Positions 21,462-34,138 of a DNA stretch of 64,000 bases are shown here, one piece after another. The translations under genes were made by a program, and so were the position numbers. The notes below the pieces were generated by a model. That model had not been told where the DNA came from. It did not search any database and saw only the letters and a list, made by a program, of their open reading frames with translations. How positions within the stretch are numbered: the first letter of the stretch is position 1; each line of letters begins with the position of its first letter. The stretch is from Pinus tabuliformis (Eukaryota; Streptophyta; Pinopsida; Pinales; Pinaceae), in NCBI GenBank assembly GCA_031772625.1, contig CM062813.1, positions 768,242,720 to 768,306,719 on the forward strand, in the 5' to 3' direction.

Positions 21462-24400
21462 TGCCCCTCTCCTTCAAAAAAGTGTTGTCCTCAATGCTTG
21501 AGTAGTTCTGGATACTTCTGCATAAAATTCTCATCCTCCCATGTGGAATCTTCAGCGGATAAGTTCTTCCACTTGATAAGATACTCTGAAATTGATCGAT
21601 TTCGTAGCTGTCGAGTTCTTGTTTCTGTGACTTTTCTGGTTCCAATATAATTTTTCCTTCCTCGTCAAGTTCTGGCAATATTGTTTGAATTGGGAGCTTG
21701 TCGCCTATAACCTTCTTTAAACATGAAACATGGAAAACTGGGTGCAATCGAGAAGCTGCAGGAAGCTCCAATTTGTATGCCATAGTACCAATCTTTTGCA
21801 ACACCTTGTACGGACCATAATACTTTGGTGATAATTTATTATCCTTCTTAGCTTGCTTTAGGGACATTTGCTTATATGGTTGTAGCCGTAGGAATACCCA
21901 ATCACCTACATCAAAACTTCTTTCACTGCGATGTTGATCTGCCTGTTGTTTCATTCTATTTTGTGCCAACACGAGGTTATCCTTTAAGAGTTGGAGGACT
22001 TGTTGTTGATGTTCGATGTGATGTTCCACTGCCTGAACCTTAGAATTTTCTCTTAAATATGATGTGATGGATGGTGGTTGATACCCATAAAGTGCCATAA
22101 ATGGGGTCATTTTTGTTGCTGTATGGAAGGAAGTGTTATACCACCATTCAGCCAGAGGCAACCATTTGACCCATTGTGTCTGTTTATCAGATACAAAGCA
22201 ACGAAGATATCCTTCCAAACATTTGTTTACTATCTCAGTTTGCCCATCAGATTGAGGATGATAAGATGAGCTATGAGCTAACTGAGTACCAAGACAAGAA
22301 AATAATTCTGTCCAAAAATTTCCAGTGAAAATGGGATCTCTGTCACTTACAATAATCTTTGGGTTTCCATGTAGCTTTTGAACTGTTTCCATAAATGCAG
22401 TAGAAACTGTACTGGCTTTAAATGGATGTGATAATGCACAAAAGTGTGCATACTTGGTAAGTCTGTCAACTACCACCATGATGACACTCTTTCCTCAGAC
22501 TTGGGTAAACCTGTGATAAAATCCATTGAAACCTCCTCCCAACGTTGGCTTGGAATGGATAAAGGTTGTAATAGACCCGGTGTCTTAATTGTTTCAACTT
22601 TATTTTGTTGGCAAACCAAACATTCCGCCACAAACTTTTGAATATCTGATTTAAGGCCATCCCAAAAAAATTCCTTCTTAACCCTGTGGTAAGTTTTTAA
22701 AAATCCTGAGTGCCCTCCTAAGGGAGAAGTGTGCAATTCCATAAGAATCTTTTGTTTTAGCTGGGAATTCTTACAGAGGTATAAGCGATCTTTGTACCAT
22801 AACGAATCATTTTGCCAGCTAAATGTATCAAAAGTACTGGAATCTTGTTGTAGCTTTCGAATAAGTGCCCACACTTCTTCGTCATTCTTCCATTCCTCCC
22901 TTGCTTCGTTTATCCAATCTGGTTGGATAATAGAAATGGCACACAACAATGCTTCCACATCCTCATCCTTTCTTGAGAGTGCATCTGCCACCACATTTTG
23001 CTTCCCTTTTTTGTAGATGATTTCAAAGTCATAACCCAACATCTTTGTGACCCACTTTTGTTGCTCTTCAGAGGATAATCTTTGTTCTAAAAAGTATTTA
23101 AGGCTATCATGATCCGTTTTTACCTTGAAGTGTCTTCCCATTAGGTAGGGTCGCCATTTCTTAAGTGCATGGAGTATTGCCAACATTTCCTTCTCATAAA
23201 TAGCTTTGCTTAAAAACTTTCCCTTGATTGGACGACTTTCAAAAGCAATGGGTCTTTCATCTTGCATTAGAACAGCACCAATTCCATTTCCTGAAGCATC
23301 ACATTCCACAATAAAGGTTTTTGTGAAGTCCGGTGTAGCTAAGACCGGTGCTTGGCACATTGCCTCTTTAAGATGTTCAAAGGCCTTTGTTGCTTCCGGA
23401 GTCCATGAAAATGAATCTTTCTTCAATAATGTTGTTAGAGGTGCTGCTATTCTCCCATAATTCTTAACAAACTTGCGATAATACCCTGTCAACCCAAGAA
23501 ATCCTCGCAGATGCTTTATGGATGTGGGGATTTTCCATTCCTTAATGGCTTTAATTTTGCTAGGGTCTACCTTAACTCCTTCATGAGATACAATATGACC
23601 CAAATATTCCACCTGGACTCCAAAGAAACATTTGGATCTTTTTGCATATAATTGTTTCTCCTCCAATAGTTGTAGCACCCTGTCAACATGTTCAACATGA
23701 TCCTTCCAAGACTTGCTGTAGATTAGTATATCATCAAAAAATACTAACACAAATTTTCTAAGGAATGGTTTGAAAATTGAATTCATCAAACCTTGAAATG
23801 TTGAAGGTGCATTGGTAAGGCCAAAAGGCATGACCAAAAATTCATAATGACCCTCATGAGTTCTAAATGTCGTTTTCGGAATGTCTTCAATCTTCATTCT
23901 GATTTGATGATATCCCGAACGAAGATCCAACTTGGTGAAGTAAATTGATCCATGCAATTCATCCAGTAATTCATCAATGACAGGAATGGGGAACTTATCT
24001 TTAATAGTGAGCTTGTTGAGCTCCCTATAATCCGGACACATGCGCCATGATCCATCCTTCTTGTGCACCAATACTACTGGAGCTGAGAAAGAACTTTGAC
24101 TCGGTTGAATTATACCAGCCTCTAGCATTTCTGCAACCATACGTTCAATTTCACTTTTTTGGACATAGGGATATCTGTACGGCCTGATGTTTGGAGGAAC
24201 ACTTCCTGGAATCAGATGAATAGCATGATCATGATCACGCATAGGTGGGAGACCTTTGGGAGTCTCAAATACCTTGGAATGATTGTCCAGGACTTTTTGG
24301 AGATCTGGAGAAATAGATGATTCCAATGTGGAAACATCTAGCGAACATAATTGTGCAATTACACCTCTTTGCTCCTTTTTTAGAAGCTTTGTCATGCCAT

Positions 24401-25937
24401 TAGAGCTGATTATCTTTCTTGGTTTCCCTGCAATACCCCTTAATTCAACTTCCTTTCCTTCCGTAGAAAATTTGATGAAAAGTTCTTGAAAATTAAAAGC
24501 TATTGTACCCAAGGATTGTAGCCATTGGACTCCTAGTACAACATCAGCACCTCCCATTGGAATGGAAAGCATTGGGCTAGTCAATACATATTCTCCCATG
24601 GATAGCTTGATATTATGGCACTTTCCAGAGCAATTTATTGTTCCTCCATTTGCAATCATCACTTGACACTCTGGTGCTGGATATAGGAAGCAATTCAATT
24701 CTTTTGCTACCCTACAATGAATAAAATTGTGGGTGCTTCCTGAATCAATCAACACTATTACCTTTTTCTTCTTGATTTGTCCTTCTATCTTGATGGTTTG
24801 AGGAGTGGTAATTCCCGCCAATGCATTACAAGATATGGTCGGATTTATTTTTTCTTCATCTAGGCTTTGTTCCTGGAATATATCCTCTTCTTTTGACCTT
24901 TCTTGCTCCTTTTCTTCTTCCTCTTCACAATCTATGTAGAATAATTTCTTCTCAGCACACTTATGACCTTTTGTGTATTTGCTATCACAATTGTAACAAA
25001 GCCCTTTTGCTCTTTTTTCTTCCAATTGTTGTGGTGTCAACCTTGTAGGTTGTGGAAGACTAGGGGCAACAACACTTCCGTCTTTATAGTTGTGAGTGGT
25101 ATGCTTCCTAGTTGCCATAATTTTGCTTTCCATTTTTCTTGCTAACCTGAATGCCTTCTCTAATGAATCAGGTTCCCAAAGGCAAACATCATGTTGGATA
25201 TTATCCTTTAAAGACCCTATGAACACATCAATCCTATGCTCCTCTGGAATATCTTTTACCCTTATGTTCAATTTTTGGAACTCCTCAATGTGCTCCATTA
25301 TTGAACCCTTTTGTTTGAGACTTATCAATTGGCTAAAAAAAGTGTTGCTTTTTGTATCCTCATAATGTGCTATCAATTCTTCCGTAAAAATTGCCCAAGT
25401 GATAAATTGTTTACGAGAACAAAGCCATTGATACCATACAAACTGATTTGGTTCCAAATATACAGTTGCCATACGTACCTTTTGTGCGTTTTGCACATTA
25501 TTGAGATCGAAGAATTGCTCCATTTGTAATATCCATGTGGCGGGATCCTTGCCATCAAACTTCCTCATATCGATTTTTGGAATATGGTGATTCTTCGATC
25601 CAACATTAGCGTCTATGGAATCATGATTAACATTTCTTTTGTTCTCATCATGAGTTTCCTTTACTACCTTTTCACCATTAGTAAGTATTTTTTGTAGAAA
25701 ATTTGTCAAATCTGTCTTCAAATCTGCCATGCCTGTCTTCAAATTTGTGTACAAATCTATCTTCAAATTGTCCATCTTAGCTTCCATGCCATTCTTCTTA
25801 GCTTCCACGCCATTTATCTTAGCTTCCACGCCATTTATCTTAGCATCTGTTAACTTTTGTGAGCGTGACATTTGTTGCACTTGTTCTTGTAATTTTGATA
25901 TATCATGTAGCATTTCTTCCTCTTCTTCATGAGTCAT
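21462..25937 (-). pseudogene. chromovirus gag-pol region
   Basis: Reading from 25937 downward: a coiled-coil-prone start with tandem copies of AKINGVEAK, a gag domain ([20 protein letters not shown]), a zinc knuckle ([14 protein letters not shown]), a retropepsin ([12 protein letters not shown]), a reverse transcriptase ([22 protein letters not shown]), RNase H ([14 protein letters not shown]), an integrase with its H-C knuckle near 22650-22730 and catalytic core (IVSDRDPIF, YHPQSDGQTE), and chromodomain-like sequence near 21490-21610. The polyprotein would form the particle and carry out reverse transcription and integration. It is a fossil with about one break. Confidence 0.9.
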
Positions 25938-26655
25938 GCTAGAGCTTTCAGGTTCCTTACTAGGTGTTTACATTTTCTTTCCTCGGGGCATCAGTTACCG
26001 ATAATAATTCTCTACTATGCCCTTTGAATTCCCTCAAAATAAATTTTCAAACCAAGCTTAAGCAAAAATTTAAAAAAATCTACACACCTTTTTTCACTTT
26101 GTAGGAGCTCGATATTGCCTCTGATGTATCTCTTTACTTTCCAATTATCTAGTTCTGAATTTGTGACCTGTAGTAGCTCTCTATGTCCTCTTTCCAATGC
26201 CACCAGTCTGATCCAAATTGGATTCTCCAAGAAAGAGTTATGCACAATCTCCCAAGATGACCTGATTATAGACCTTTCCAGAAGAGCGAAGTTGTATGAA
26301 GTGCCACGTGTACAATTTTTGATATTTGGTTCTGAAAAAGATATACAAGAAACTACAGTCCGTCCTCTTTCTATACCTTCTTACAAAATTTCAATCTGAT
26401 TCCCAGAGAGAAAGTTATGACAATTTTCCCCAGGTCACCTATTTTGAATGTAATTCAGGAGTCTGCAAAAATACCAACTTCCGCAGATCATATCTCCAAA
26501 AATATCACGCGCAACGCTCTGAAATTCGGACCCAAGGTTCAGCGCGATTTCTTCTCGAACGGGTTTTTTGTGCAACTTCTGAAACATCACAGAAAAAAGT
26601 GATAGCGAAAATTCCACGATGACCTGTTTGGAGCAGCGAAACCCTAGAATCCAAA
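25938..26655 (-). other. chromovirus 5' leader
   Basis: Untranslated leader between the primer site and gag, about 700 bp. Short frames on both strands here are not supported as genes. Confidence 0.6.
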
Positions 26656-26667
26656 GCTCTGATACCA
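26656..26667 (-). promoter_or_regulatory. tRNA primer-binding site of the chromovirus
   Basis: On the minus strand it reads TGGTATCAGAGC, complementary to the 3' end of plant initiator-Met tRNA, two bases inside the 5' LTR. Confidence 0.9.
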
Positions 26668-26669
26668 AA

Positions 26670-27003
26670 TGTTATGAAACCAACTCAAGAAAAGATAGAA
26701 AAGATAGATCAACGCCTTAGAATTCAGCCTCTTCGAGGGGGCAACCTCCTTTACATGACATAAATGAACAATTCTTGGGATGATTCAAATGAAAAAACCT
26801 CCTTTCTATATGTAGGAGTCTAAGGAGTCACAATATAATCCAGTTGACCTAACAATAATAATATAAAGCCACAAAAATAACAATAGAGGGATTCTATGGG
26901 GCACATAAATAACAATAAGGGGGTAATAGGGGAACAACAATATAAATAAGGGGTATAACTATAATAGTAATGGGGTAATCACTAGTATTATAGGGACCCA
27001 ACA
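26670..27003 (-). repeat. 5' LTR of the chromovirus
   Basis: 334 bp, plus-strand ends TGTTATGAAACC and GGGACCCAACA, with TG..CA termini. Confidence 0.95.
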
Positions 27004-27008
27004 CAATC

Positions 27009-27419
27009 CTATATATGTGGTTTATGGAAGAGGTAGACATCGAAATTGGAATGTTGAGCATTATGAAAGTGAAGATTACGTAGAAGAAAAAGATGAGGAT
27101 GAAGATGTTAATTCTTCAGAGAGTGATGAGGAGTACATTGGGAATAATTATTGAACAATCCATTGATAGGATTCAAAGTGTCATTGAGAGATAATCCATT
27201 TATCCAGGTTTATAAATTGTGCAAAGAAAATCCATCTGGTCATTAATGCTCTTATTTGCAGAAATCGAAGGGCTTTCATTCATTTGTAGAAGTGAATACA
27301 CTGTTAAAGTCCCATATTGAAGGGAGGATGCACCTCAGTAACTAATTCAAAATGTAAGACTGAATATTCCCTAACTTGCATAGTACAGGTAGTGAATATT
27401 TGAGACAAACTTAGACGGA
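27009..27419. other. acid-rich remnant, unassigned
   Basis: The first 150 bases keep a short plus-strand frame rich in glutamate and aspartate (VEEKDEDEDV) that seems to continue the acid-rich end left of the chromovirus at 21065-21124. The rest of the stretch is unrecognised. Confidence 0.35.
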
Positions 27420-27479
27420 TGAAGGGAGTCTTGAAGGGATTCAGATATCATGTGGTTTTGAATTTGCATGGAAAGGATA

Positions 27480-28010
27480 TTTCTTTTTTAATGTGGAAAA
27501 CTCTAGTTTATTCCAAAGTAGCAGTGATGCCAGAAAGGTGACATTGATAGATAATCTCATGAACATTTGAATGGGAAAAAATGAAATTGTTGTTCAATAC
27601 CTATCTAAATTCACTTAGGTCAGTGATGAACTTGGAGAAGTTGGAGAGAATGTACCATCATATTAACTTGTGAGCTTAACACTCCTTGCTCTTTTGAAAT
27701 CCTCTCACAACTATCAGGATTTAGTTAATGGAAGATACAAGCTCCTATATTGGGAGAGACTTTGGTATGACTTGGTGCAAGAGGAGATTAGAAGAAACAC
27801 TAGAGATGGTGTCACATCCAGAACTAATAAGGAAGAAAAATTTTCTTTAACAGGAAAAGGAAAGAAAGCCAAAGGCAAGAAGGCACAAATCAAGGCATAG
27901 CCAGAACCCATGGCAAGAATAAATACCACGATAAAATTAAATGATTTCACTACCATGAGTATGTGCACTATGCAACCAAGTGTCCATACAAGAAATCCAT
28001 GGTGATAACC
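27480..28010 (+). pseudogene. copia gag remnant
   Basis: Similarity to copia gag (GKNEIVVQYLSKF, SDELGEVGENVPSY, LLKSSHNYQDLV), a lysine-rich linker (KGKKAKGKKAQIKA), and half of a zinc knuckle (HYATKCPYKK near 27968). It carries several breaks. Confidence 0.6.
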
Positions 28011-28379
28011 CTGTAGCAGGAGAAAAAGGAGATGATTTCACATCAAAATTCGAGTTGGATTTCACCCTCATTGCATGCATGGAAAGTATTGTATAAGGTA
28101 GTGTATGGTACTTAGAATTTGGTGCTTCATTTCATATGACAGGAAATAAGGATTTCTTCATCATATTAGAGGAGAAGGAACGATAATTACACATAGAGCT
28201 TGGAGATGATGGAAGGTATAGTACTAAATGCATTGGCACTATCACCTTTAATAGGCGTTAGGCTCCCATCTTCACTTAGATAATGTAATATATGTGCCTA
28301 GTCTGAAGAAAAATATAGTTTCTGTAGTTGTACTTGAAGACAAAGGATATGACATGGTGTTCAATAGAGGGAAAATAAT

Positions 28380-29248
28380 GTGGTGCACATGGGACACCTA
28401 CACCACAGAGCTTTGAAAATAATGCAACATATCACCACTATAATTCCAAAATGCACCCTTAATAAACATGATGTTTGCAAGGGATGCACCCTTGGAAAAT
28501 ATGTTAAAGTCTCCCTTCAGGGACGAGATAGAAAAGCTAGAGCCGTCTTGGAGCGAGTTCCCTCAGATCTGTGTGGACCATTTTCTACAGTCTCAACTGC
28601 AAAGCACATGTATTATGTGATCTTCGTAGATGATTTTTCATGCAAATGTTGGATCTATTTCATGAAGAAGAAGTATGATGTATATTTAAAGTTTGTTGAG
28701 TTCAAAGCCTTAGTTGAAAGTGAGAGCGAGAAGAAAATTAAATCCTTGAGAAGTGATAATGGAGGAAAGTATGTGTCTAATGCCTTAAAAGAATTATGTG
28801 CCAAAGAGGGTATTAGAAGAGAGTTTATTTCACCCCACAACCCACAACAAAATGGGGTTGGAAATATATCAGTATTGTAGGAGTTCCTAGAGTAGTGTTG
28901 CATGACCATGGGTTGCTACTCTCCCTGTGGGTAGAAGCTTGCAATACAACTATTTATTTGTAGAACAAGAACCATCACAAAATTCTTGGAATGATTACAC
29001 TTGAAGAGGCTTTCACTAGGAGGAAGCCATATGTATCCCACTTTCAAATTTTTGGATCCATAGTCTATTGTCATGTCTCCAAAGATAGCGGAAAAAAGTT
29101 GGAACCCACTGCAGAGAGGGGGATCTTTGTGTGCTATTCTGAGACACATATTTACCGGGTATACATGCCCTCATTCAATATGAATATTATGAGGATGGAT
29201 GTGAGATTTGATGAGGAGAAAGTCGTGAGGAGTTTTCTGGAGTGAGAG
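28380..29248 (+). pseudogene. copia integrase
   Basis: The zinc-binding HH-CC region (HLHHRALKIM ... CKGCTLGKY) is followed by the catalytic core with DLCGPF, FVDDFS, LRSDNGGKYVS and SPHNPQQNGV. Near 28991-29245 the C-terminal part is visible (TLEEAFTRRKPYVSHFQIFG). It would insert the cDNA into the genome in a live element. It carries a few breaks. Confidence 0.8.
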
Positions 29249-29684
29249 TGTTATAGATCTGATACGAAAATATAAGACAATGCAAATAAACCCAAGATAT
29301 AACGAGATCTGAATATAGATAGAAATTGTTCACTTTATTGATCAAACCCTTAAGGTAGGGCAACACCATATATTCACTCCTTAAGGAAGGAGAACACTCC
29401 ACAAGCCATATGCCTATTCATACCATAATCTTTGACATCCCTCAATGTGGAGTCTCTAGCCTCTTTATAGGCCTCATACATATAATACCATGGGTCATTG
29501 CCATGGTTCCCTCAATACCATCTATCTAATACCATGGGCCCATTACATTATTACTAACTACTTGTGGTCCCTTACATGATATGGGTTAACCACCTTATTT
29601 ATTACTATGGCCCATCCCATTATTATATTATTCCCTTGGGTACCTCCCTTTGTACCCCATGTTATCCCCCCTAGGTATATAACA
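29249..29684 (-). repeat. 3' LTR of the nested element
   Basis: Starts TGTTATAGATCTGATA on the plus strand and ends GGTATATAACA. Matches 31830-32265. Confidence 0.9.
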
Positions 29685-30174
29685 TTCCACCCCCCTTAAC
29701 ATGTTTCATCCCCGAAACATGAGAAGAACACAAATATTAAGATCTACTCAAAAGAGTAGTCCACTGGTACCATGCACGTGCATCTAGCCATCCAAGAGAA
29801 AGGTGAACCCTCGATCTCGTTGGTGCCTCACTCGCTTGAGATGAAAGTTGACCGTGGTAGCTCTTCTGTGTTGATGTGTAGTAGGTGGATCTTCGCTCCT
29901 CTCTATCTGTCATGCGGGGGTTGTTGTCCTTGTCGCTAATTGGTTGCCATTTTGTTGGTTTTTTTCTTGAGGGGTGATGTGGGTGATGATATGTTGAATT
30001 TTTAACCCACGGTGTCTTTTTATTTAATTCACCCTACTGTGGTGCCTGCTGTGGTGTCTTATCTTCCAAAATTACTTCAACCACTGAGCCCTCATCTGAT
30101 GTATCAGCACCTGTATCCTTTTCTGCTTCAGCCTCTATTTGTGTTTGATTGTCGATCATCAATGGCTCATCATC

Positions 30175-30453
30175 TTATATGTTAATCCTTGGAACATCTT
30201 CTACGTTAACCTTAATGGACTCCACCTGTTTATTGATGGAAATATCCTGTAATGTAATTTTCTTCTTTTTATACCAGAGCTTCAGAAATTTCTTCTGCAC
30301 ATTAATATTGATAGTACCCACGGATTCCATCCAAGGATATCCCAAAACAACATCCATATTATCCATCTCTGAAGTATAAAAATCACCATGAAACACATAC
30401 TTATCCATAGAAATCTTCAAATCCTTATACACTTGAACATCCGCATCATCCAC
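30175..30453 (-). pseudogene. retropepsin-like fragment of the nested element
   Basis: The minus-strand frame contains MDVVLGYPWMESVG followed by a beta-rich stretch (KKFLKLWYKKKKITL). This resembles the C-terminal half of a Ty3/gypsy protease, where the usual form is D-V-V-L-G-x-x-W. The catalytic segment would lie upstream, near 30500-30560. Confidence 0.5.
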
Positions 30454-30483
30454 CTGTGTGTTTTCAATGTATTTTGCTGGAAC

Positions 30484-30858
30484 TTACAATTTTTTTGCCA
30501 AATTAACATTCATAAAATTATGCTTGCAACTAGGATTTATAGATACAATGATTTTCTCCTTCTGAATCAATCCATGAACCTGCAATAAGGAGACACCCAT
30601 AGAAAATAACCCCTTACGTGTCTCATTCTCCTTTTTTCTAGTCCGAGACCATTTGTCTAAAAGGACTCTTTCAAATTCTGCATCTGAAAGTTTGGACAAC
30701 TGCTTGTTGTCAAGTGAGAAATACCATTTATGAGCCTCATCTCTGAAATTAAGCCACACTGAATCCTTCCAATTTTTTGCCCATACCGACTTAGTTTTCT
30801 CTATGTATTCTTCAATAGTAGGACCATTATCTTTTCCTGTAAAACATAGAACCGCCAT
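30484..30858 (-). pseudogene. gag-like fragment of the nested element
   Basis: A 124-codon minus-strand frame with FTGKDNGPTIEEYIEKT, WLNFRDEAHKWYFSLD and LSDAEFERVLLDKWS. This is the pattern of a gypsy-type gag capsid domain shortened to its core. It is followed directly by protease-like sequence with no zinc knuckle in between. Confidence 0.55.
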
Positions 30859-31081
30859 GAAGAGGGTTTTGAAAAAAATTCACTTACTTGGCGAAAATTT
30901 GAAATGGCCACAATTCCATCAATATTGCTCAGAATCCCTATTATGAGCTATTTTCGGAAATGGAACAACCATTCTACATCTTCCCATGTGGTAGAAATCC
31001 CAATCTAGGCACTGGAATTGCCGATCCACGCTGCAACTGTCCCACCGTCACAAAAAATTGCTGAAAAATAGCTGATTTTAA

Positions 31082-31790
31082 ATCAGCGATATCTCCCTTA
31101 TCTAGACTCCGATTCGACTGATTTTTCTTTTGAAATCAGGTATTTTTTCACAAAGAATCCAGATATGCAATTAGATTTTGCAAAGTTTGCACCAGAACAT
31201 CCAGATCTGCGCTGCAAACTCGTTGCTCGAAAAATTGTCTACAACACCATTGATTTTTAGATCAGCGATATCTCCCTCATCCGGACTCCGATTCGGCCGA
31301 TTGTTTTTTTGAAATTGGGTATTTTTTCACAAAGAATCTATATCTACAATTATATTTTGCAAATTTTGCACCAGAACGTCCAGATCTGTGCCGTAAACTC
31401 GCCGCTCCAAGAAATTGTCTGCAACACCACTGATTTTTAGATCAGCGATATCTCCCTCATCCAGACTCCGATTTTGCCGATTTTTTTTTAAAATCGGGTA
31501 TTTTTTTACAAAGAATATAGATCTACATTTAGATTTTGCAGATCTTGCACCAAGGCATCCAGATCTGCGCCGCAAATTCGCTGCACTCAAAAATTGTCTA
31601 CAACCCCACTGATTTTTAGATCAGCTATATATCCTTCATTCGGACTCCTATTCAACCGATATTTTTTTGAAATCGGCTATTTTTTCACAAATAATCCAGA
31701 TATACAATTATGTTTAGCATATCTTGCACCAAAATATACAGATCTGATCTGCAAACTCGCCACCCATGAAATCCTGCAAAAAAAAAAAAA
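31082..31790. repeat. 179-bp tandem repeat in the nested element's leader, four copies
   Basis: Units start at 31082, 31261, 31441 and 31620, each with ATCAGCGATATCTCCCT (or a close variant), then TTTTTTCACAAAGAAT and CACCAGAACATCCAGATCTG-like words. In the element's own orientation the array lies between the primer site and gag, where packaging or translation signals usually reside. Confidence 0.85.
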
Positions 31791-31815
31791 TCTCCACTTT
31801 TGTGCCCAAGAAAGT

Positions 31816-31827
31816 GCTCTGATACCA
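31816..31827 (-). promoter_or_regulatory. tRNA primer-binding site of the nested element
   Basis: TGGTATCAGAGC on the minus strand, the initiator-Met tRNA complement, two bases from the 5' LTR. Confidence 0.85.
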
Positions 31828-31829
31828 CT

Positions 31830-32265
31830 TGTTATAGATCTGATATGAAAATATAAGACAATGCAAATAAACCCAAGAAATAACAAGATCTGAATATAAA
31901 TAGAAATGATTCACTTTATTGATCAAACCCTTAAAGTAGGGCAACACCATATATTAACTCCTTAAGGAAGGAGAACACTCCACAAGCCATATGCCTGTTC
32001 ATACAATAATCCTTCACATCCCTCAATGTTGAGTCTCTAGCCTCTTTATAGGCCTCATAGATACAATACCATGGGTCATTACCATGGTTCCCTCAATACC
32101 ATCTATCTAATACCATGGGCCCATTACATTATTACTAACTACTTGTGGTCCCTTACATGATATGGGTTAACCACCTTATTTATTACTATGGCCCATCCCA
32201 TTATTACATTATTCCCTTGGATACCTCCCTTTGTACCCCATGTTATCCCCCCTAGGTATATAACA
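31830..32265 (-). repeat. 5' LTR of the nested element
   Basis: 436 bp, matching 29249-29684, with the GAGAG target duplication just outside. Confidence 0.9.
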
Positions 32266-32499
32266 GAGAGTTGAGCATAACACCAGAGGAGGAGCTTCTA
32301 GTTCCAAAGGAGAAGCCTCAGTCAGATCCACATAGTTAGATCTTTCTCAAAGGAAGGAAGCCATTCTAGGAGAATGATGTAGAGAAACCACGTGTGGAGT
32401 AGCAGAGAGTAGACTAAGTGGAGGCATCCACACACAAAGAGCCTTACAAATAAGGGAGAAAGAGGACCAGGATGGTTGACAAATTGTTGCGAGAATCTT

Positions 32500-33300
32500 A
32501 GGAGCAGGTTGGGGCTCCTAGTTCCTTGCGAAGATAGAGGATATCACCAGATAAATATACAGGATATATGGGACTCATTACAAAATTGATAGATTTTGAG
32601 CCATCTTCTTTTGAAGAGGTAGTTTCCCAGCATGTGTGGGTAGATGCCATGGTGGAGGAATATAACTTCCTCATGAAGAATGATGATTGGGATGTTGTTC
32701 CTAGACATGAGGACATATCTGTTAATGGTTCCAAGTGGGTGTATAAGGTGAAACATGTAGATGATGGAAGTGTTGAGAAATACAAGCCCAACTTTGTGGC
32801 CAAAGGTTTCTCACAGGTGAAACATATTGATTATAAGGAGATATTTTCCCCTGTGGAAATATACTCATCTATCAGGACCATACTTGCATTAGAAACACAT
32901 ATGAGGTAGAGGATCCACAAAATGGATTTTAAGAATTCCTTCCTCAATAGAGTGGTCAGGGAAGAGATCTACATTGAGAAGCCTCAGGGGTTGGAGACAT
33001 TTAGTAGGTAAAAACATGTGTGTAGGCTCAAGAGAGCTCTCTATGGTCTCAAGAAGGCACCTCGTGCTTGGTACAATTGCATAGATTATTATCTCAGTGA
33101 ATTGGGCTTCACTAAGAGTGAAGCAGATGCCAATATCTACTACATTATGGTAGATGGTTGTATACTTATCGTAGTTCTATATGTGGATGCTTTGATATTG
33201 ATAGGAGATGACAGGTTGATCTAGTCTTGCAAGGAGGACCTTCCAAGAGAGTTCATGATGAAGGATATGGGGTTGATGCACTACTTCCTTGGCTTAGAGG
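32500..33300 (+). pseudogene. copia reverse transcriptase
   Basis: Typical copia RT words in order: VDAMVEEYNFLMKNDDWDVV, SKWVYKVKH, YKPNFVAKGFSQ, CRLKRALYGLKKAPRAWY, and the catalytic YVDALILIGDD region (usually YVDDL). It carries several breaks. Confidence 0.85.
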
Positions 33301-33646
33301 TGTTGTAGGGAAATGGAGAGATATTTGTTAGACAGGGGAAGTACACCTCTAAAATCCTTAAAGGTTCCATATGCATGATCGCAAACCCATGGATACTCCT
33401 CTAGGTACTAACTGGAGGAAAGAGGATGCTTTTATAGGGGAGGCAGTAGATGGAACTATCTACAAATAGTTGGTGGTGTACTTGATGTACTTCATGAACA
33501 CAAGGACCAATATTTTTTTTGCAATGAACCATCTTAGTCAGTTCATGATGTAGCCTTCCAATATTCACTGGAAATAAGAAAATCATGTTCTTAGATACCT
33601 CATAGGCACAATATATTTTCGTTTATGGTACAAGCAGATTGATGGA

Positions 33647-34138
33647 GTGAAGCTCCAAGGCTTCACAGATGTAGATTGGGCACGAAGTCCCTTAGATACG
33701 AAGAGCACATTCGGAGTAGTCTCCAATGTTAGGTCAACAACAGTTTCTTGGTATACCAGGAAACATAGTTATGTAGCACTCAACTCAGCAAAGGTTGACT
33801 ATATAGCTACTAGTCAAGCAACATGCAAGGCTATTTGGATGAGGAAGATCCTGGTTGGTCTCTTTAGTCAAGGGATGGAGCCTACATTAATCCATTGTAA
33901 CAAGAAGAGTTGTATAAATCTCTCTAAAACTCTAGTGTTTCATGATAAGTCCAAGAATAAATACATCATGTACCATCACCTGAGAGATTGTGTGCAAAGG
34001 AGGATTGTTATGTTACAATATATTCTTACAGAGGAGAAAGATGCGAACATCTTGAAAAAGGATTTATCAAGAGTCAAGTTCAAGTTCCACGAGAGCGGGA
34101 TTGAGGTTGTTCAGAACCCTTTTATTGCTAAGAGGGAG
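33647..34138 (+). pseudogene. copia RNase H
   Basis: Contains GFTDVDWARSPLDTKSTFG, VSWYTRKHSYVALNSAK, the E-to-A-region SQATCKAIWMR, then HCNKKSCINLSK and KNKYIMYHHLRDCVQ. This is the standard C-terminal copia domain that ends next to the polypurine tract (AAGAGGGAG) before the 3' LTR. Confidence 0.85.

Larger units (their letters stand above)
21130..27003 (-). mobile_element. Ty3/gypsy chromovirus-type LTR element, nearly whole
   Basis: LTRs lie at 21130-21461 and 26670-27003, about 97 percent identical. A 5-bp target duplication, CAATC, sits at 21125-21129 and 27004-27008. The element reads on the minus strand, so the right-hand LTR is the 5' one. The primer site at 26656-26667 gives TGGTATCAGAGC, matching initiator-Met tRNA. 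The coding region has gag, protease, reverse transcriptase, RNase H, integrase and a chromodomain-like end, in the Ty3/gypsy order. It looks almost whole, with about one break. The LTR identity makes it the youngest LTR element here. Confidence 0.95.
29249..32265 (-). mobile_element. non-autonomous LTR element nested in the copia fossil
   Basis: LTRs at 29249-29684 and 31830-32265 (436 bp each, roughly 96 percent identical) have TG..CA ends. The 5-bp target duplication GAGAG lies at 29244-29248 and 32266-32270. The primer site at 31816-31827 reads TGGTATCAGAGC on the minus strand. The internal region is only 2.1 kb. It holds a four-copy 179-bp repeat in the leader, a gag-like stretch and a protease-like stretch, and I see no reverse transcriptase or integrase. 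It would need enzymes from a relative, probably Ty3/gypsy type. Few breaks are visible in the small coding part. Confidence 0.85.
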
